A DNA stretch of 64,000 nt from the NCBI GenBank assembly GCA_023388835.1, contig JAEWFK010000156.1:1-64000 (forward strand), written 5' to 3'. The stretch's first letter is position 1, and every line of letters begins with the position of its first letter. The translations under genes and the position numbers were made by a program. The DNA comes from Pseudomonadota bacterium (GTDB lineage Bacteria; Pseudomonadota; Gammaproteobacteria; Burkholderiales; Burkholderiaceae_B). The notes beneath the pieces were generated by a model that was given only the letters and a program-made list of their open reading frames with translations, searched no databases and had not been told where the DNA came from. Shown here in pieces: positions 35,367-45,472 of this stretch.

Positions 35367-35561
35367 ATGACGGACACTACAAGATCGGACAGCGGCAAAC
35401 CGCCTTTCCCCACCCGCGACAACCCGCCCAAGCCGGGTGCGGAAAAAGCGGCACCTGAAAAACCCGTCACGGAGGAAACGCTCGACGAAGCCATCGAAGA
35501 GAGCTTCCCCGCCAGCGACCCGATATCGGTGGGAACGAAGAAGCCGCAGGACGAGCATTGA
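35367..35561 (+). CDS. Small acidic hypothetical protein (64 aa)
   Basis: 64 residues from ATG 35367, preceded by GAGGAG. It is Pro/Lys/Glu-rich and disordered-looking, with the C-terminal segment LDEAIEESFPASDPISVG, a short motif found in many small proteobacterial proteins of unknown role. No signal peptide. Its stop abuts the next gene's ATG (35562), so the two are probably translationally coupled. Confidence 0.75.
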   Translation: MTDTTRSDSGKPPFPTRDNPPKPGAEKAAPEKPVTEETLDEAIEESFPASDPISVGTKKPQDEH

Positions 35562-36692
35562 ATGCGGGAAGCTTCAGCGAGGTTGAAGCACGAAGCGGTT
35601 GTCCTCTACCCCGTGCGTGCAAGCGTGCCCGAACACGAATCGGTCATCCATACGGACATTGCCAAGCGCATCGCCGCGCTCATGCATGTTCCATTTGACG
35701 GCATATACAGCGCGGAACGGCATCGGGGCAAACGCTGTTACTTCGTGCCAACAGATACCCTGATTTCTCCGGCTCTGAGAGATTCTTTAGGTATACGCGG
35801 CGAAACGGACATCTTTGGCGGCTACGCTGATTACAGCTTCATGCCTACCAAGGCGATCACGCATGCCGCCCCCGGGCCCGCCGCCCGCCGCCCATCGGGA
35901 TGGTCGGACACTTTCGGCTTCCGCGTGCAGACGGCCACCTTGCCCGGCTACACCGTCTTTTCAATCGACGATCTTCATACCGCGGGCGCGCGAATGCTGT
36001 CGGCCGGCGGGCCAGTACGATTGAAACCGGTGAAGGCCACAGGGGGACGCGGCCAAAGCGTGGTCTCCGACTCAGCCGGCCTGAATGCGGCGGCCTCCGA
36101 TGTGGACCACGAAACCATGCAGGAATGCGGCCTCGTGCTGGAAGCCAATCTGCAAGGCGTCGCCACCTATAGCGTAGGCCAGGTCCGGCTGCCGGGGCTG
36201 ACAAGCAGTTATATCGGCACGCAGCGCTTGACACGGGACAACCATGGCCAGGATGTCTATGGGGGCTCACGGCTCCGATTCATACGCGGGGGATACGCCG
36301 CTCTGCACGACTTGCCGCTTTCAGAAGAATGTCACCGTGCCATTGAGCTCGCGGAGTCCTACGATCAGGCCGCCGACGAGTGCTATCCCGGTTTTTTTGC
36401 CTCTCGCCGCAACTATGATGTCGCCGCCGGCACTGACGCTCACGGAAATCGCATCATGGGCGTGCTGGAACAATCGTGGCGTATTGGAGGCGCCAGTCGT
36501 GCCGAGGTGGCTGCGCTCGAAGTCCTGATGGCCGAACCGGGTTGCGAAGGACTGTGGGCGGAGACCCTCGAACTATTCGGAGACCACGAAGCGGCACCGC
36601 AGGATGCGATCCAGACCTACGCAGGAGTCGACCCGGACGTCGGACTGATCCGGAAATACATCAGGGTGAAAGTCTATGGGAACAAGCAGTGA
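35562..36692 (+). CDS. DUF3182-like protein with ATP-grasp character
   Basis: 376 residues, cytoplasmic. Features consistent with DUF3182: VPFDGIYSAERHRG, TDIFGGYADYSFMPTKAITH, and an ATP-grasp-like nucleotide segment, RLKPVKATGGRGQSVV, followed by ECGLVLEANLQGVATYSVGQ. The overall reading suggests an amide/ester ligase or carboxylate-amine ligase of unknown substrate. It directly follows the small acidic protein and overlaps the alpha/beta hydrolase by 17 bases. The three may be one transcript. The domain assignment is from memory of family patterns. Confidence 0.65.
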   Translation: MREASARLKHEAVVLYPVRASVPEHESVIHTDIAKRIAALMHVPFDGIYSAERHRGKRCYFVPTDTLISPALRDSLGIRGETDIFGGYADYSFMPTKAITHAAPGPAARRPSGWSDTFGFRVQTATLPGYTVFSIDDLHTAGARMLSAGGPVRLKPVKATGGRGQSVVSDSAGLNAAASDVDHETMQECGLVLEANLQGVATYSVGQVRLPGLTSSYIGTQRLTRDNHGQDVYGGSRLRFIRGGYAALHDLPLSEECHRAIELAESYDQAADECYPGFFASRRNYDVAAGTDAHGNRIMGVLEQSWRIGGASRAEVAALEVLMAEPGCEGLWAETLELFGDHEAAPQDAIQTYAGVDPDVGLIRKYIRVKVYGNKQ

Positions 36693-37434
36693 TACCGTCG
36701 AGATTCCTGTCGAAGAGGAGGCCATGGCCGGAACCTTTCTTGCGCCACAAAGCAAGGTGCCCGGCGTACTGTTTGTCCACGGCTGGGGCGGTAGCCAAGA
36801 GCGAGACCTGGACAGGGCGCGCGGCATTGCGGGGTTAGGCTGCGTCTGCCTGACGTTCGACCTGAGAGGCCATGTAAAGAATTCCGAACGCCAGCAAAGC
36901 GTCACGCGCGAAGAGAACCTGCGGGACCTGCTGGCGGCCTACGATTGCCTGCACCGCCACCCCGCCACTGACCCACGCGCGATTGCCGTCGTCGGCACCA
37001 GCTACGGCGCTTATCTTTCCGCGATACTTACCACCTTGCGCCCCGTACGATGGTTGTCGCTGCGCGTCCCCTCTCTGTATCGTAATGAGCAATGGGACAG
37101 CCCCAAACGCAAGCTTGACCGCGACGACCTGGCGCGTTATCGGAGCGGCTTCATTCCTGCCGCGGACAACCGTGCGCTGCTGGCCTGCACCCAGTTCCGT
37201 GGCGATGTCCTGCTCGTGGAGTCGGAGAACGACCATCTGGTCCCCCACGCCACCATCATGAGTTACCGGGCCGCCTTTCAAAGCTCGCACTCGCTCACCC
37301 ACAGAGTGATTGACAATGCGGACCACGCCCTGAGTGACAAGGCGGCGCAGCAAGCTTATACCTCGATACTCGTGAGCTGGGTCACCGAGATGGTGGTCGG
37401 CGCGCGCATCGGCGCACGGCATTGGCCGCTGTAA
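36676..37434 (+). CDS. Alpha/beta hydrolase
   Basis: 252 residues with the serine-hydrolase layout. [19 protein letters not shown] supplies the oxyanion hole, GTSYGAYL carries the nucleophilic serine, [13 protein letters not shown] the acidic residue, and DNADHALSD the catalytic histidine. It has no signal peptide. The ATG at 36676 overlaps the preceding DUF3182-like gene; an in-frame ATG at 36724 follows a purine-rich stretch but with spacing too short for an ideal RBS. It probably acts together with the preceding ligase-like protein. Substrate unknown. Confidence 0.85.
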   Translation: MGTSSDTVEIPVEEEAMAGTFLAPQSKVPGVLFVHGWGGSQERDLDRARGIAGLGCVCLTFDLRGHVKNSERQQSVTREENLRDLLAAYDCLHRHPATDPRAIAVVGTSYGAYLSAILTTLRPVRWLSLRVPSLYRNEQWDSPKRKLDRDDLARYRSGFIPAADNRALLACTQFRGDVLLVESENDHLVPHATIMSYRAAFQSSHSLTHRVIDNADHALSDKAAQQAYTSILVSWVTEMVVGARIGARHWPL

Positions 37435-37498
37435 ATGTGACGCGCACGCCGCCGCGCGCACATCCATGCCGCCTTCTCGCTTGTACTATCATCGTGAA

Positions 37499-38497
37499 AT
37501 GACCATACTTTCCGTACTCGACCTCGCGCCTATCGCCGAAGGCAGCACCGCAGAAGCCTCTTTTCGCAACAGCCTTGATCTCGCCCGACACGCGGAATCC
37601 CTGGGGTTTCACCGCTACTGGCTCGCGGAACACCACGGCATGCCCGGCATCGCCAGTGCCGCCACTTCCGTCCTGATCGGATACATTGCCGGCGGTACTT
37701 CGACCATACGCGTAGGGGCCGGCGGCATCATGCTGCCCAACCACTCTCCCCTGGTGATCGCCGAACAATTCGGTACGCTGGAATCGCTCTATCCGGGCCG
37801 CATCGATCTGGGTCTGGGGCGCGCGCCCGGCTCCGATCAAGTGGCTGCCCGCGCACTGCGCCGCAACCTGGACACAGACCCGGACGCCTTTCCGCGCGAC
37901 GTCGTGGAGCTCATGGAATACTTCTCGGCCGATTCGCGGCTTCCCGTGACGGCGGTCCCCGGCAAGGGCCTGTCAGTCGAGTTCTGGATTCTCGGATCCA
38001 GCCTCTTTGGAGCGCAGCTGGCCGCCTATCTGGGCCTGCCGTATTCCTTCGCTTCGCATTTCGCACCTCAGATGATGATGCAGGCCATCGAGACCTATCG
38101 GAGCAACTTCCGCCCTTCGGCCCATCTAGCGCAACCCTACGTCATGCTCGGCTACAACGTCTTTGCGGCCGATACCAACGACGAAGCGCACTATCTCGCT
38201 TCGTCGTGGCAGCAATCCTTCGTGAGCCTGCGCAACGGCCGGCCCATCCGTCTACCGCCACCGGCGGAGAACTATACGGAGACCCTCGCACCGCATGAGC
38301 GGGCCTTGCTGGACCACGTGCTGTCTTGCGCCGCGATCGGCACTCCCGAAGTCGTGACCCACACTATGCGCGAGTTCATCGCACGCACGCAGGTTGATGA
38401 ACTCATCATCACCTGCAATACGTACGACCACGCCGCCAGGCTTCGGTCCTATGAGCTTGTGGCCGGCATCCGCAAGGCCTTGCACGCGCAGCCATGA
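37499..38497 (+). CDS. Luciferase-like FMN/F420-type monooxygenase (MsnO8-like)
   Basis: 332 residues from ATG 37499. Bacterial-luciferase-like TIM barrel: [56 protein letters not shown]. This is the MsnO8/YhbW-type subgroup. It would use reduced flavin and O2; the substrate is unknown. The stop overlaps the YggS-family gene by four bases (ATGA). No dedicated flavin reductase is adjacent. Confidence 0.88.
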   Translation: MTILSVLDLAPIAEGSTAEASFRNSLDLARHAESLGFHRYWLAEHHGMPGIASAATSVLIGYIAGGTSTIRVGAGGIMLPNHSPLVIAEQFGTLESLYPGRIDLGLGRAPGSDQVAARALRRNLDTDPDAFPRDVVELMEYFSADSRLPVTAVPGKGLSVEFWILGSSLFGAQLAAYLGLPYSFASHFAPQMMMQAIETYRSNFRPSAHLAQPYVMLGYNVFAADTNDEAHYLASSWQQSFVSLRNGRPIRLPPPAENYTETLAPHERALLDHVLSCAAIGTPEVVTHTMREFIARTQVDELIITCNTYDHAARLRSYELVAGIRKALHAQP

Positions 38498-39210
38498 CCG
38501 AGACCGCAACGATTGCAGAGCGCATCGCGCACTTGCGCCAACGCATCGACACCCTGACCGTCCAATCGGGCCGCGCGGCGGGCAGCGTCACCCTGCTGCC
38601 GGTGAGCAAAACCTTTGGCGCGGACGCGGTCCGGGAAGCCATGGCTGCAGGCCTGCAACGCTTCGGCGAAAACAAGGTACAGGAAATCCGCGAAAAATCG
38701 GCTCAACTGGCTGCGACCCGCGTACAGTGGATCATGATCGGTCACTTGCAAACCAACAAGGCAAAAGACGTTGCCCGTTATGCACATGAGATCCAGTCGC
38801 TGGACCGCCCCGACCTCGCCCTGGCCTTGCAGCGCCGCCTGGAGCTCGAAGGCCGCAGTATGACTGCCCTGGTGCAGGTCAAGACATCGAATGAACCCAG
38901 CAAATTTGGCCTGGACCCATTGGAACTCGAAGATTTCCTACATTTCCTGGCACGGGAAACCCCCGCACTGCGGGTGCAGGGCCTGATGACCATGGCGGTC
39001 AATGACAGCGACCCCGACGCCGTGCGCGCCTGCTTTCGCCGGCTGCGCGAATTGGGCGATTTCATGCGGCAAAAATCGATTCCCGGCGTTACGCTGGAGC
39101 GCTTGTCCATGGGAATGAGCGGTGACTACGCACTTGCCATCGAAGAAGGATCAACCGAGGTCCGCATTGGCTCCGCGATATTCGGTGATCGCGGCTATAC
39201 TTCGGCCTGA
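38494..39210 (+). CDS. YggS-family PLP-binding protein
   Basis: 238 residues, a single alanine-racemase-like TIM barrel. The PLP lysine is in [11 protein letters not shown], and phosphate contacts are in [23 protein letters not shown]. It also has the [10 protein letters not shown] motif. YggS/PLPHP proteins maintain vitamin B6 and amino-acid homeostasis without known catalysis. The upstream luciferase-like gene overlaps its ATG. Usual neighbours such as proC or pilT are absent. Confidence 0.92.
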   Translation: MTETATIAERIAHLRQRIDTLTVQSGRAAGSVTLLPVSKTFGADAVREAMAAGLQRFGENKVQEIREKSAQLAATRVQWIMIGHLQTNKAKDVARYAHEIQSLDRPDLALALQRRLELEGRSMTALVQVKTSNEPSKFGLDPLELEDFLHFLARETPALRVQGLMTMAVNDSDPDAVRACFRRLRELGDFMRQKSIPGVTLERLSMGMSGDYALAIEEGSTEVRIGSAIFGDRGYTSA

Positions 39211-39290
39211 ATGGCGCGCGGATCCGCCCGCGGCATATTTTCGGCGTCGGGCTCGGCGCCGCCACTGGCACCTCTACCTCGCAAGCATTC

Positions 39291-40241
39291 ATGTCCCGGT
39301 TCGCAGCATTGGCCGCTCCCGTGGGGCGGCTTCTCCATGATGCCTTTTCATCCTATCTGGTCCTGATCCGGCTCATGGTGCCGGCCCTCATCATCGTGAA
39401 GGCGCTGGACATGATGGGCGGAACTCAAGTCCTTGCTGCGGTGCTGGAGCCCGTCATGCGGCTAGTGGGGCTTCCCGCCGAAGTCGGCATCGTCTGGGCT
39501 GCGGCCATGCTGACCAGCATCTACACCGCACTGGCCATCTTCGCCGATCTGAGCCTGACCACACCACTGACCATCGCCCAGGCCAGCGTGCTGGGCACCA
39601 TGATCCTGGTGGCGCACTCACTACCCGTGGAAGGGGCGGTCGCCAAGGCGACCGGCGTTGCCTGGCGCGCCACTCTGCTGATTCGAGTCGGCGGGGCGCT
39701 GGTGATCGGAATGCTGCTTGGCGCCTACTACGGAACCACGGGTTCGCATCAGGAACCGGCTGTCCTGCTATGGCAGGCCGAAGCGGCCGACCCATCTTTG
39801 ACAGCGTGGGCTTTGGGGCAGCTGCGTGCATTGGTGATGATCTTTTTGATCATTCTGTCACTGATGACGCTGCTGCGCATCTTGAAGGCGCTGGGTATCG
39901 AACGGCTCATGCATATCATGCTGACGCCCCTGCTGCGCCTGATCGGTATCGGCCGCGAAGCCACAAACGTCACGATCATCGGCATCACCCTGGGCTTGAG
40001 CATCGGAGCCGGCATGCTGATTCGCGAAGCGCGCACCGGTCGCCTCTCGCGCCGCGATATCTTCCTGACCATGGCTTTCCTGGGACTTTGCCACAGCATC
40101 ATCGAGGACACGCTGCTCATATTGCTGCTGGGCGCCGATCTGTCGGCCATCCTTTGGACCCGTCTTGCGTTCGCCATTCTGGTGACCGCGCTGTTGGCGA
40201 GAATGGGGCGCATGATACCGGCGGTGCAGCAGCAGGCTTGA
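39291..40241 (+). CDS. Nucleoside-recognition (Gate) domain membrane protein
   Basis: 316 residues with about eight membrane helices. The repeated Gate domain includes VGIVWAAAMLTSIYTALAIF and NVTIIGITLGLSIGAGMLIREA, then FLGLCHSIIEDTLLILLLGA. It resembles SpmA/YjiH-type nucleoside-recognition proteins, whose ligand is not established. No obvious RBS; the start at 39291 follows CAAGCATTC. The upstream gap (39211-39290) holds no gene. Confidence 0.8.
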   Translation: MSRFAALAAPVGRLLHDAFSSYLVLIRLMVPALIIVKALDMMGGTQVLAAVLEPVMRLVGLPAEVGIVWAAAMLTSIYTALAIFADLSLTTPLTIAQASVLGTMILVAHSLPVEGAVAKATGVAWRATLLIRVGGALVIGMLLGAYYGTTGSHQEPAVLLWQAEAADPSLTAWALGQLRALVMIFLIILSLMTLLRILKALGIERLMHIMLTPLLRLIGIGREATNVTIIGITLGLSIGAGMLIREARTGRLSRRDIFLTMAFLGLCHSIIEDTLLILLLGADLSAILWTRLAFAILVTALLARMGRMIPAVQQQA

Positions 40242-40342
40242 ACAAGCAACCCTTGTGGGCGTGGACAGCACGGAGCCGCTTGACCTTCTCACTGTTGGAA
40301 GCTTTAACCTTGCCATTTTGTCATCCAAGATCGGAGGTCTTC

Positions 40343-40537
40343 ATGAAGTTCCATATTGAAAACATGACCTGTGGCGGTTGCGTGCGGGGAGTCACAAAGG
40401 CGATTCAGTCTGTCGACCCCAAGGCGGAAATCAACGCCGATCCGCCTTCTCGCAAACTGGAAGTGAACACCAGCGCCAGCCAGGCTCAGATCGAGGCGGC
40501 GTTGAACGACGCCGGCTTTCCGGCCCAAGCGGCATAA
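40343..40537 (+). CDS. Heavy-metal-associated copper chaperone
   Basis: 64 residues, a single HMA domain with MTCGGC (Cys11 and Cys14) near the N-terminus. TCGGAGG precedes ATG 40343. It would pass Cu(I) to CopA, which is encoded 0.5 kb away on the opposite strand. The cueR gene is convergent with it. It is a typical CopZ-like protein. Confidence 0.92.
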   Translation: MKFHIENMTCGGCVRGVTKAIQSVDPKAEINADPPSRKLEVNTSASQAQIEAALNDAGFPAQAA

Positions 40538-40613
40538 ACACTACTCTGTAACGCAAGATCGGGGCTCGCAGCCGGCGCCATGCCGCCGGTCGCGCCCCGA
40601 CGTGCTGCCCGCT

Positions 40614-41063
40614 TCACCCTTGGGAGCGCCGGTCGGCGGCACCTTCCAGTGCTTCGCCGCCGGCTTCTCTATCCCAAGCACGCTCAAGACCGGCCAGTAT
40701 CGGGCAATCGGGCCGATGGTCGCCGGCACAGCAGTCCACCAATGTCCGCAAAGTATCGGACATCTGCTTCAACTGTGTGATCTTCTGCTCGAGTTCGGCA
40801 ATATGCGACTGTGCAATGCGCTTCACATCGGCGCTGTGCCTAGAGCGATCGCTCCACAAACTGAGCAGCTCGCCGATTTCTTTCACTGAGAAACCCAGAT
40901 CGCGAGCGCGGCGCACAAAGTTCAAGCGATGCACATCATTGGCCGAATAAGCCCTGTAGCCCGACGCCGTGCGCGCGGCGGGCGGAATCAAGCCGATATC
41001 CTCGTAGTAGCGAATCATCTTGGCAGACACGCCGCTGGCGTTGGCTGCTTCTCCGATATTCAT
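40614..41063 (-). CDS. cueR: Cu(I)-responsive MerR-family regulator
   Basis: 149 residues. The MerR N-terminus reads [20 protein letters not shown]. The metal-binding cysteines Cys112 and Cys120 ([10 protein letters not shown]) are at the same positions as in E. coli CueR, and Ser77 (HSADV), which indicates +1 ion specificity, is conserved. It should activate copA by distorting the long-spacer promoter at 43585-43615. Its ATG overlaps the copA stop by four bases, so both are made from the copA transcript, giving autoregulation. Confidence 0.95.
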   Translation of the reverse strand: MNIGEAANASGVSAKMIRYYEDIGLIPPAARTASGYRAYSANDVHRLNFVRRARDLGFSVKEIGELLSLWSDRSRHSADVKRIAQSHIAELEQKITQLKQMSDTLRTLVDCCAGDHRPDCPILAGLERAWDREAGGEALEGAADRRSQG

Positions 41064-43549
41064 AGTGTGTCTCCATGCGGCGGTTTGAAGCCGCGCAGCC
41101 GCAGCGCGTTGCCCAGAACGAACACGCTCGACAACGCCATGGCTCCGGCTGCGAAGATGGGAGACAGCAGCACGCCCCAGGCCGGGTACAGCACCCCGGC
41201 CGCCACGGGAATAAGCGCCGTGTTATAGACGAAGGCCCAGAAAAGATTCTGGCGGATGTTGCCAATGGTGGCGCGGGACAACGCAATGGCATTCGGGACG
41301 CCTTGAAGGCTTCCCGACATCAACACCACATCGGCCGCTTCGATCGCAATGTCTGTCCCGGTTCCGATGGCCAAGCCCACATCCGACTCCGCCAAGGCCG
41401 GCGCATCGTTGATGCCATCGCCCACAAAGGCCACAGCGCCATGTTCAGCCCGCAGACGCCGCACGGCCTCGACCTTGCCGCCCGGAAGGACTTCCGCCAC
41501 GACTTCGTCTATGCCCAGGCGCCTGGCAATGGCTTGTGCGGTGCGGGCGTTGTCGCCGGTAATCATGGCGACCTTCAAACCCAGGGCGTGCAAGGCGTCG
41601 ATGGCCGCAGGCGTGGAATCCTTGACCGGGTCGGCTACGGCGACGATCGCGGCCAATCGACCGCCGATCGCGGCATACAGTGGGGTCTTGCCTTCATCGC
41701 CGAGCCGCTGGGCAGTGTCCGCGAAGACACCGACATCCAGACCCAGCTCACGCATGTAGCGATCCGCTCCGACCTCCACCCACACACCTTCCGCCTCGGC
41801 TCTCACGCCGAATCCCGTCACGGACTCGAACTGCGTGACAGGGGGCAATTCCAGTCCTTCTTGCCCGGCTGCTTGTACGATTGCGCGAGCGACGGGGTGC
41901 TCAGACCGCGCTTCGACCGCCGCAATCCGAGCAAGGATGTCCGAGCGCACGAAGCCGTCTGTGACCTCCAGATCCGTCAGCGCGGGACTGCCTTCAGTCA
42001 AGGTCCCCGTCTTGTCGACTGCCACCACCTTCGCATCGCGCAGCCGCTGCAGGGCCTCCCCCTTGCGAAACAGCACGCCCATTTCCGCCCCCCGGCCCGT
42101 TCCAACCATGATGGAGGTCGGGGTCGCCAGGCCCATGGCACAGGGACACGCGATGATCAGTACCGCCACCGCATTGACCAAGGCGAAGCTGAGGGCGGGC
42201 GATGGCCCAAAGGCCATCCATATCACGAATGTGATCAAGGCGGCGGCCATGACCGCCGGCACAAACCACATGGTCACCTTGTCGACCATGGCCTGGATGG
42301 GCAGCTTTGAGCCCTGGGCGTCTTCCACCATGCGGATGATCTGGGCCAGCACCGTCTGGCCGCCGACCGCTGTGGCACGAAACAGGAAAGCGCCCGTCTG
42401 ATTCACGGTGCCGCCCACGACTTCGCTGCCGACATCCTTTTCCACGGGCACCGGTTCGCCCGAGATCATCGACTCATCGACATAGCTGGAGCCTTCCGTC
42501 ACCTCGCCATCGACGGGCACCCGTTCGCCGGGACGTACATCGACGAGATCACCAGGCATCACCTCGGCGATAGGAATCTCGGCCATCGTCCCATTACGCT
42601 TGACCCTCGCGGTTTTGGCCTGCAGCCCCACCAGCCGCTGGATGGCGGCCGATGTGCGCCCTTTGGCACGGGCTTCCAGGTAGCGCCCCAACAATATCAG
42701 CGCAACGATCACTGCCGCCGCTTCGTAATAGACATTGACCGTTCCAGTGGGCAGCAAATCGGATGCAAAGGTCGCCACCAACGAATAGCCGTAAGCGGCA
42801 AGCGTTCCCACGGCCACCAGGGAATTCATGTCGGGCGCGCCGCGCAGCAACACAGGAAGTCCTTTCTGGTAGAAGCGCCGCCCCGGAAATACGAGCACCA
42901 GAGTCGTCATCGCGAACTGCAGCAGCCAGCTCGCCCGCATGCCGATTGTGTCCACGATCAGTTCGTGGACGCCGGGCACGAGGTGCGACCCCATTTCGAG
43001 AACGAAAACAGGTAGCGCCAGCGCCATGGCCAGGAAAAAGTCGCGCTTCAATTGAATGCGTTCGGCATCCTTTCTGGCGGACGCCTCTTCGGCCTGTGCA
43101 TTGCCGCGCTCCTCCACCAGCCTGGCATCGTAGCCCGCCGACTCAACTGCGGCCGCCAGCGCCCCGACCTCGGCCCTGCCTCGGATGGTGGCACGTTCCG
43201 TGGCGAGGTTCACCACGACTTCCTGCACGCCCGCCACCTTGCGCAAGGCAGCTTCCACGCGGCCGACACAGGACGCGCAGGTCATGCCTTCCACCGACAG
43301 CTCGACCGTTCCAGCCGGCACGTCGTAGCCGGCCTTTTCGATGGCCTGAACAAGCGCCAGCCGGTCCACGCCAGGATCGGCGTGCAGGTCCGCACGCTCC
43401 GTTGCGAGGTTTACCGCCACATCTTGAACGCCCTCCACTTTGCGAAGCGCGGCCTCCACGCGTCCCACACAGGACGCGCAGGTCATGCCTTCCACAGGCA
43501 AGCTGATGCCGATCGTGCCCCCGGACCGGGGCGAGAGTGAGGATTCCAC
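41060..43549 (-). CDS. copA: Copper-exporting P1B-type ATPase
   Basis: 829 residues from GTG 43549. Two N-terminal HMA domains (Cys24/27 and Cys91/94, both GMTCASC), eight membrane helices with the transport motif ACPCAMGL, then DKTGT phosphorylation and [10 protein letters not shown] hinge. The start choice matters: the ATG at 43573 lies only about 12 bases from the -10 element and has no space for an RBS, whereas GTG 43549 is preceded by AGGAG. The two HMA domains share an almost identical stretch of DNA, suggesting recent duplication. It exports Cu(I). Confidence 0.96.
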   Translation of the reverse strand: MESSLSPRSGGTIGISLPVEGMTCASCVGRVEAALRKVEGVQDVAVNLATERADLHADPGVDRLALVQAIEKAGYDVPAGTVELSVEGMTCASCVGRVEAALRKVAGVQEVVVNLATERATIRGRAEVGALAAAVESAGYDARLVEERGNAQAEEASARKDAERIQLKRDFFLAMALALPVFVLEMGSHLVPGVHELIVDTIGMRASWLLQFAMTTLVLVFPGRRFYQKGLPVLLRGAPDMNSLVAVGTLAAYGYSLVATFASDLLPTGTVNVYYEAAAVIVALILLGRYLEARAKGRTSAAIQRLVGLQAKTARVKRNGTMAEIPIAEVMPGDLVDVRPGERVPVDGEVTEGSSYVDESMISGEPVPVEKDVGSEVVGGTVNQTGAFLFRATAVGGQTVLAQIIRMVEDAQGSKLPIQAMVDKVTMWFVPAVMAAALITFVIWMAFGPSPALSFALVNAVAVLIIACPCAMGLATPTSIMVGTGRGAEMGVLFRKGEALQRLRDAKVVAVDKTGTLTEGSPALTDLEVTDGFVRSDILARIAAVEARSEHPVARAIVQAAGQEGLELPPVTQFESVTGFGVRAEAEGVWVEVGADRYMRELGLDVGVFADTAQRLGDEGKTPLYAAIGGRLAAIVAVADPVKDSTPAAIDALHALGLKVAMITGDNARTAQAIARRLGIDEVVAEVLPGGKVEAVRRLRAEHGAVAFVGDGINDAPALAESDVGLAIGTGTDIAIEAADVVLMSGSLQGVPNAIALSRATIGNIRQNLFWAFVYNTALIPVAAGVLYPAWGVLLSPIFAAGAMALSSVFVLGNALRLRGFKPPHGDTL

Positions 43550-43584
43550 TGGGCTTCTCCTGCAAGAATTCATACGATAGGTGC

Positions 43585-43615
43585 AGGATAAACCTTTCCA
43601 TCATTGGAAGGTCAA
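43585..43615 (-). promoter_or_regulatory. CueR-controlled copA promoter with 19-bp spacer
   Basis: On the minus strand: -35 TTGACC (43615-43610), exactly 19 bp of spacer, and -10 TATCCT (43590-43585). The spacer contains the dyad CCTTCC...GGAAAGG. The overlong spacer and dyad are diagnostic for MerR-type regulators of the CueR kind. Confidence 0.93.
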
Positions 43616-43642
43616 GCACGCTGGCATCGTCGCCCGCCTGGC

Positions 43643-44803
43643 TCAGAAAGAACGGGGCAGCCCGAGTATGTGTTCGGCCACGTAAGAGTAGATCAGGTTG
43701 GTGGAGATGGGCGCCACCTGATATAGGCGGGTTTCCCGAAACTTGCGCTCGATATCGTATTCGTTAGCAAAGCCGAAGCCGCCGTAAGTCTGCATGCAGA
43801 CATTGGCCGCTTCCCAGCTTGCCTTGGCTGCGAGGTACTTCGCCATATTGGCTTGCGGCCCACAATGCTCGTGCGAATCGAAGCGGCGGGCAGCCTCGAA
43901 CCGCATGAGATTGGCAGCTTCCACTTCGATGAAGGCTTCCGCGATGGGAAACTGAACCCCTTGGTTCTGGCCGATGGGGCGGTCGAACACAATACGCTCG
44001 CTCGCGTAATTGCGCGCCCGCTCGATGAACCAGTAGCCATCGCCTATGCACTCGGCCGCGATCAGCGTGCGTTCCGCATTCAGGCCGTCCAGAATGTACT
44101 TGAAGCCGCGCCCTTCCTGGCCGATCAGGTTTTCGTCCGGGATCTCGAGATTCTCGAAGAAGAGTTCATTGGTTTCATGATTCACCAGGTTGGGAATCGG
44201 CCGCACGGTCAAACCCTTGCCGATGGCGTCGTGCAGGTCCACGATGAAGATCGACATTCCTTCTGATTTCTTCGTCACTTCAGCGAGCGGCGTCGTGCGG
44301 GCCAGCAGGATCATCAGGTCCGAATGCTGCACACGCGATATCCAGACCTTCTGTCCATTGACCACGTAGCGGCCGTCCTTCTTGACGGCGGTGGTCTTGA
44401 TTTTGGTCGTATCGGTGCCGGCGGTCGGCTCTGTGACGGCCATCGACTGGATGCGCAGTTTGCCAGCCGCGATGGCCGGCAAGTATTTCTCCTTCTGTTC
44501 CCGACTGCCATTACGCAGGAGCGTGCCCATGTTGTACATCTGGCCGTGCACCGCCCCCGCGTTACCGCCTGATCGATTGATCTCTTCCATGATGACCGAA
44601 GCCGCCGTCAGCCCCAGGCCCGTTCCGCCGAACTCCTCGGGAATCATCGCGGACAGCCATCCAGCCTCCATCAGTGCATCGACAAAGGTGTCGGGGTACG
44701 CCTTCTCTTCATCGACCTTGCGGAAGTATTCGTCGGGAAATTGCCGGCAAAGTTGACGTACGGCGTCGCGGATGTCCTGATAATCGTCGGTCTCGTTGAA
44801 CAT
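43643..44803 (-). CDS. Acyl-CoA dehydrogenase
   Basis: 386 residues, a full-length FAD-dependent acyl-CoA dehydrogenase. Recognisable parts are GWLSAMIPEEFGGTGLGL, MAVTEPTAGTDTTKIKT (FAD contact), KVWISRVQHSD and, near the end, MQTYGGFGFANEYDIER, where the family's catalytic Glu region lies. It oxidises an acyl-CoA (chain or branch unspecified) and passes electrons to ETF. It stands alone between copA and cytochrome b561, on the minus strand. Confidence 0.92.
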   Translation of the reverse strand: MFNETDDYQDIRDAVRQLCRQFPDEYFRKVDEEKAYPDTFVDALMEAGWLSAMIPEEFGGTGLGLTAASVIMEEINRSGGNAGAVHGQMYNMGTLLRNGSREQKEKYLPAIAAGKLRIQSMAVTEPTAGTDTTKIKTTAVKKDGRYVVNGQKVWISRVQHSDLMILLARTTPLAEVTKKSEGMSIFIVDLHDAIGKGLTVRPIPNLVNHETNELFFENLEIPDENLIGQEGRGFKYILDGLNAERTLIAAECIGDGYWFIERARNYASERIVFDRPIGQNQGVQFPIAEAFIEVEAANLMRFEAARRFDSHEHCGPQANMAKYLAAKASWEAANVCMQTYGGFGFANEYDIERKFRETRLYQVAPISTNLIYSYVAEHILGLPRSF

Positions 44804-44863
44804 GCGGGGTTCTCCTGTTTGCGGCTATTGTGTCAGAACCTTCGAGGGAAGATGGAATGACAA

Positions 44864-44893
44864 CGGGGCCTCGCACAGTGATGCGAGACCCCG
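44864..44893 (-). terminator. Hairpin beyond the cytochrome b561 gene
   Basis: CGGGGCCTCGCA (44864-44875) pairs with TGCGAGACCCCG (44882-44893) with one mismatch and a 6-base loop, 23 bp beyond the cytochrome stop. The U-tract is poor (TTGTC on the minus strand), so the terminator call is tentative. Confidence 0.5.
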
Positions 44894-44916
44894 CAGGCCG
44901 GCTTACGCAGGAGCAA

Positions 44917-45438
44917 TCAAAGCATCCGCCGCAGTACGCCGTCCTTCTTTACAAAATGGTGGAACAAGGCGATACCGATATGGCCGACCACCATGATCAA
45001 GAGCAGCCAGGCAAGCGGCGAGTGCAGTCCGCCCAAGGTGATCATCCAGGGGATTTCTTCGCCTTTGGCCACCAGCTGGATGCCGAAGGGTGTCCAGCCA
45101 TAACCGTTGCCCACCATATACATCATGCCTGTAATCGGCATCAGCAGCATGGCCGCATACAGCAGAAAATGGCCGGCCCTGACCAGAGCGGCCGTCGACG
45201 GATCCTGGACCGGCCGGTTGTTCCGTTGTGATGCCGCCCAAATAATGCGCAAGACGATCAACACGAGCAACAGCGTACCAATCGAAATATGCCAAGGCAC
45301 CAAAGTCTGCCCGACCCAATGTTCTCCCTCTGCAATCCGGTCAAAGAATTTCAACAATTGCCAGGCAATGAAGAATCCCATGCCCCAATGCAAGAGCCGG
45401 GAAATGCCGCCGTAGCGTTCTTTGGTATCACCTTTCAT
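44917..45438 (-). CDS. Cytochrome b561-family membrane protein
   Basis: 173 residues from ATG 45438, with CGGAGC upstream. Four membrane helices contain the expected heme-binding histidines: RLLHWGMGFFIAWQL, PWHISIGTLLLVLIV, GHFLLYAAMLLMP and VVGHIGIALFHHFVKKDG. It is a di-heme quinol-reactive electron carrier of the inner membrane, in bacteria often reacting with superoxide or donating to periplasmic proteins. The neighbouring tdh gene is on the same strand, 34 bp upstream. Confidence 0.9.
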   Translation of the reverse strand: MKGDTKERYGGISRLLHWGMGFFIAWQLLKFFDRIAEGEHWVGQTLVPWHISIGTLLLVLIVLRIIWAASQRNNRPVQDPSTAALVRAGHFLLYAAMLLMPITGMMYMVGNGYGWTPFGIQLVAKGEEIPWMITLGGLHSPLAWLLLIMVVGHIGIALFHHFVKKDGVLRRML

Positions 45439-45472
45439 ATGCTGCTCCGTCAGTAGAGGATAAAAAGAAATG

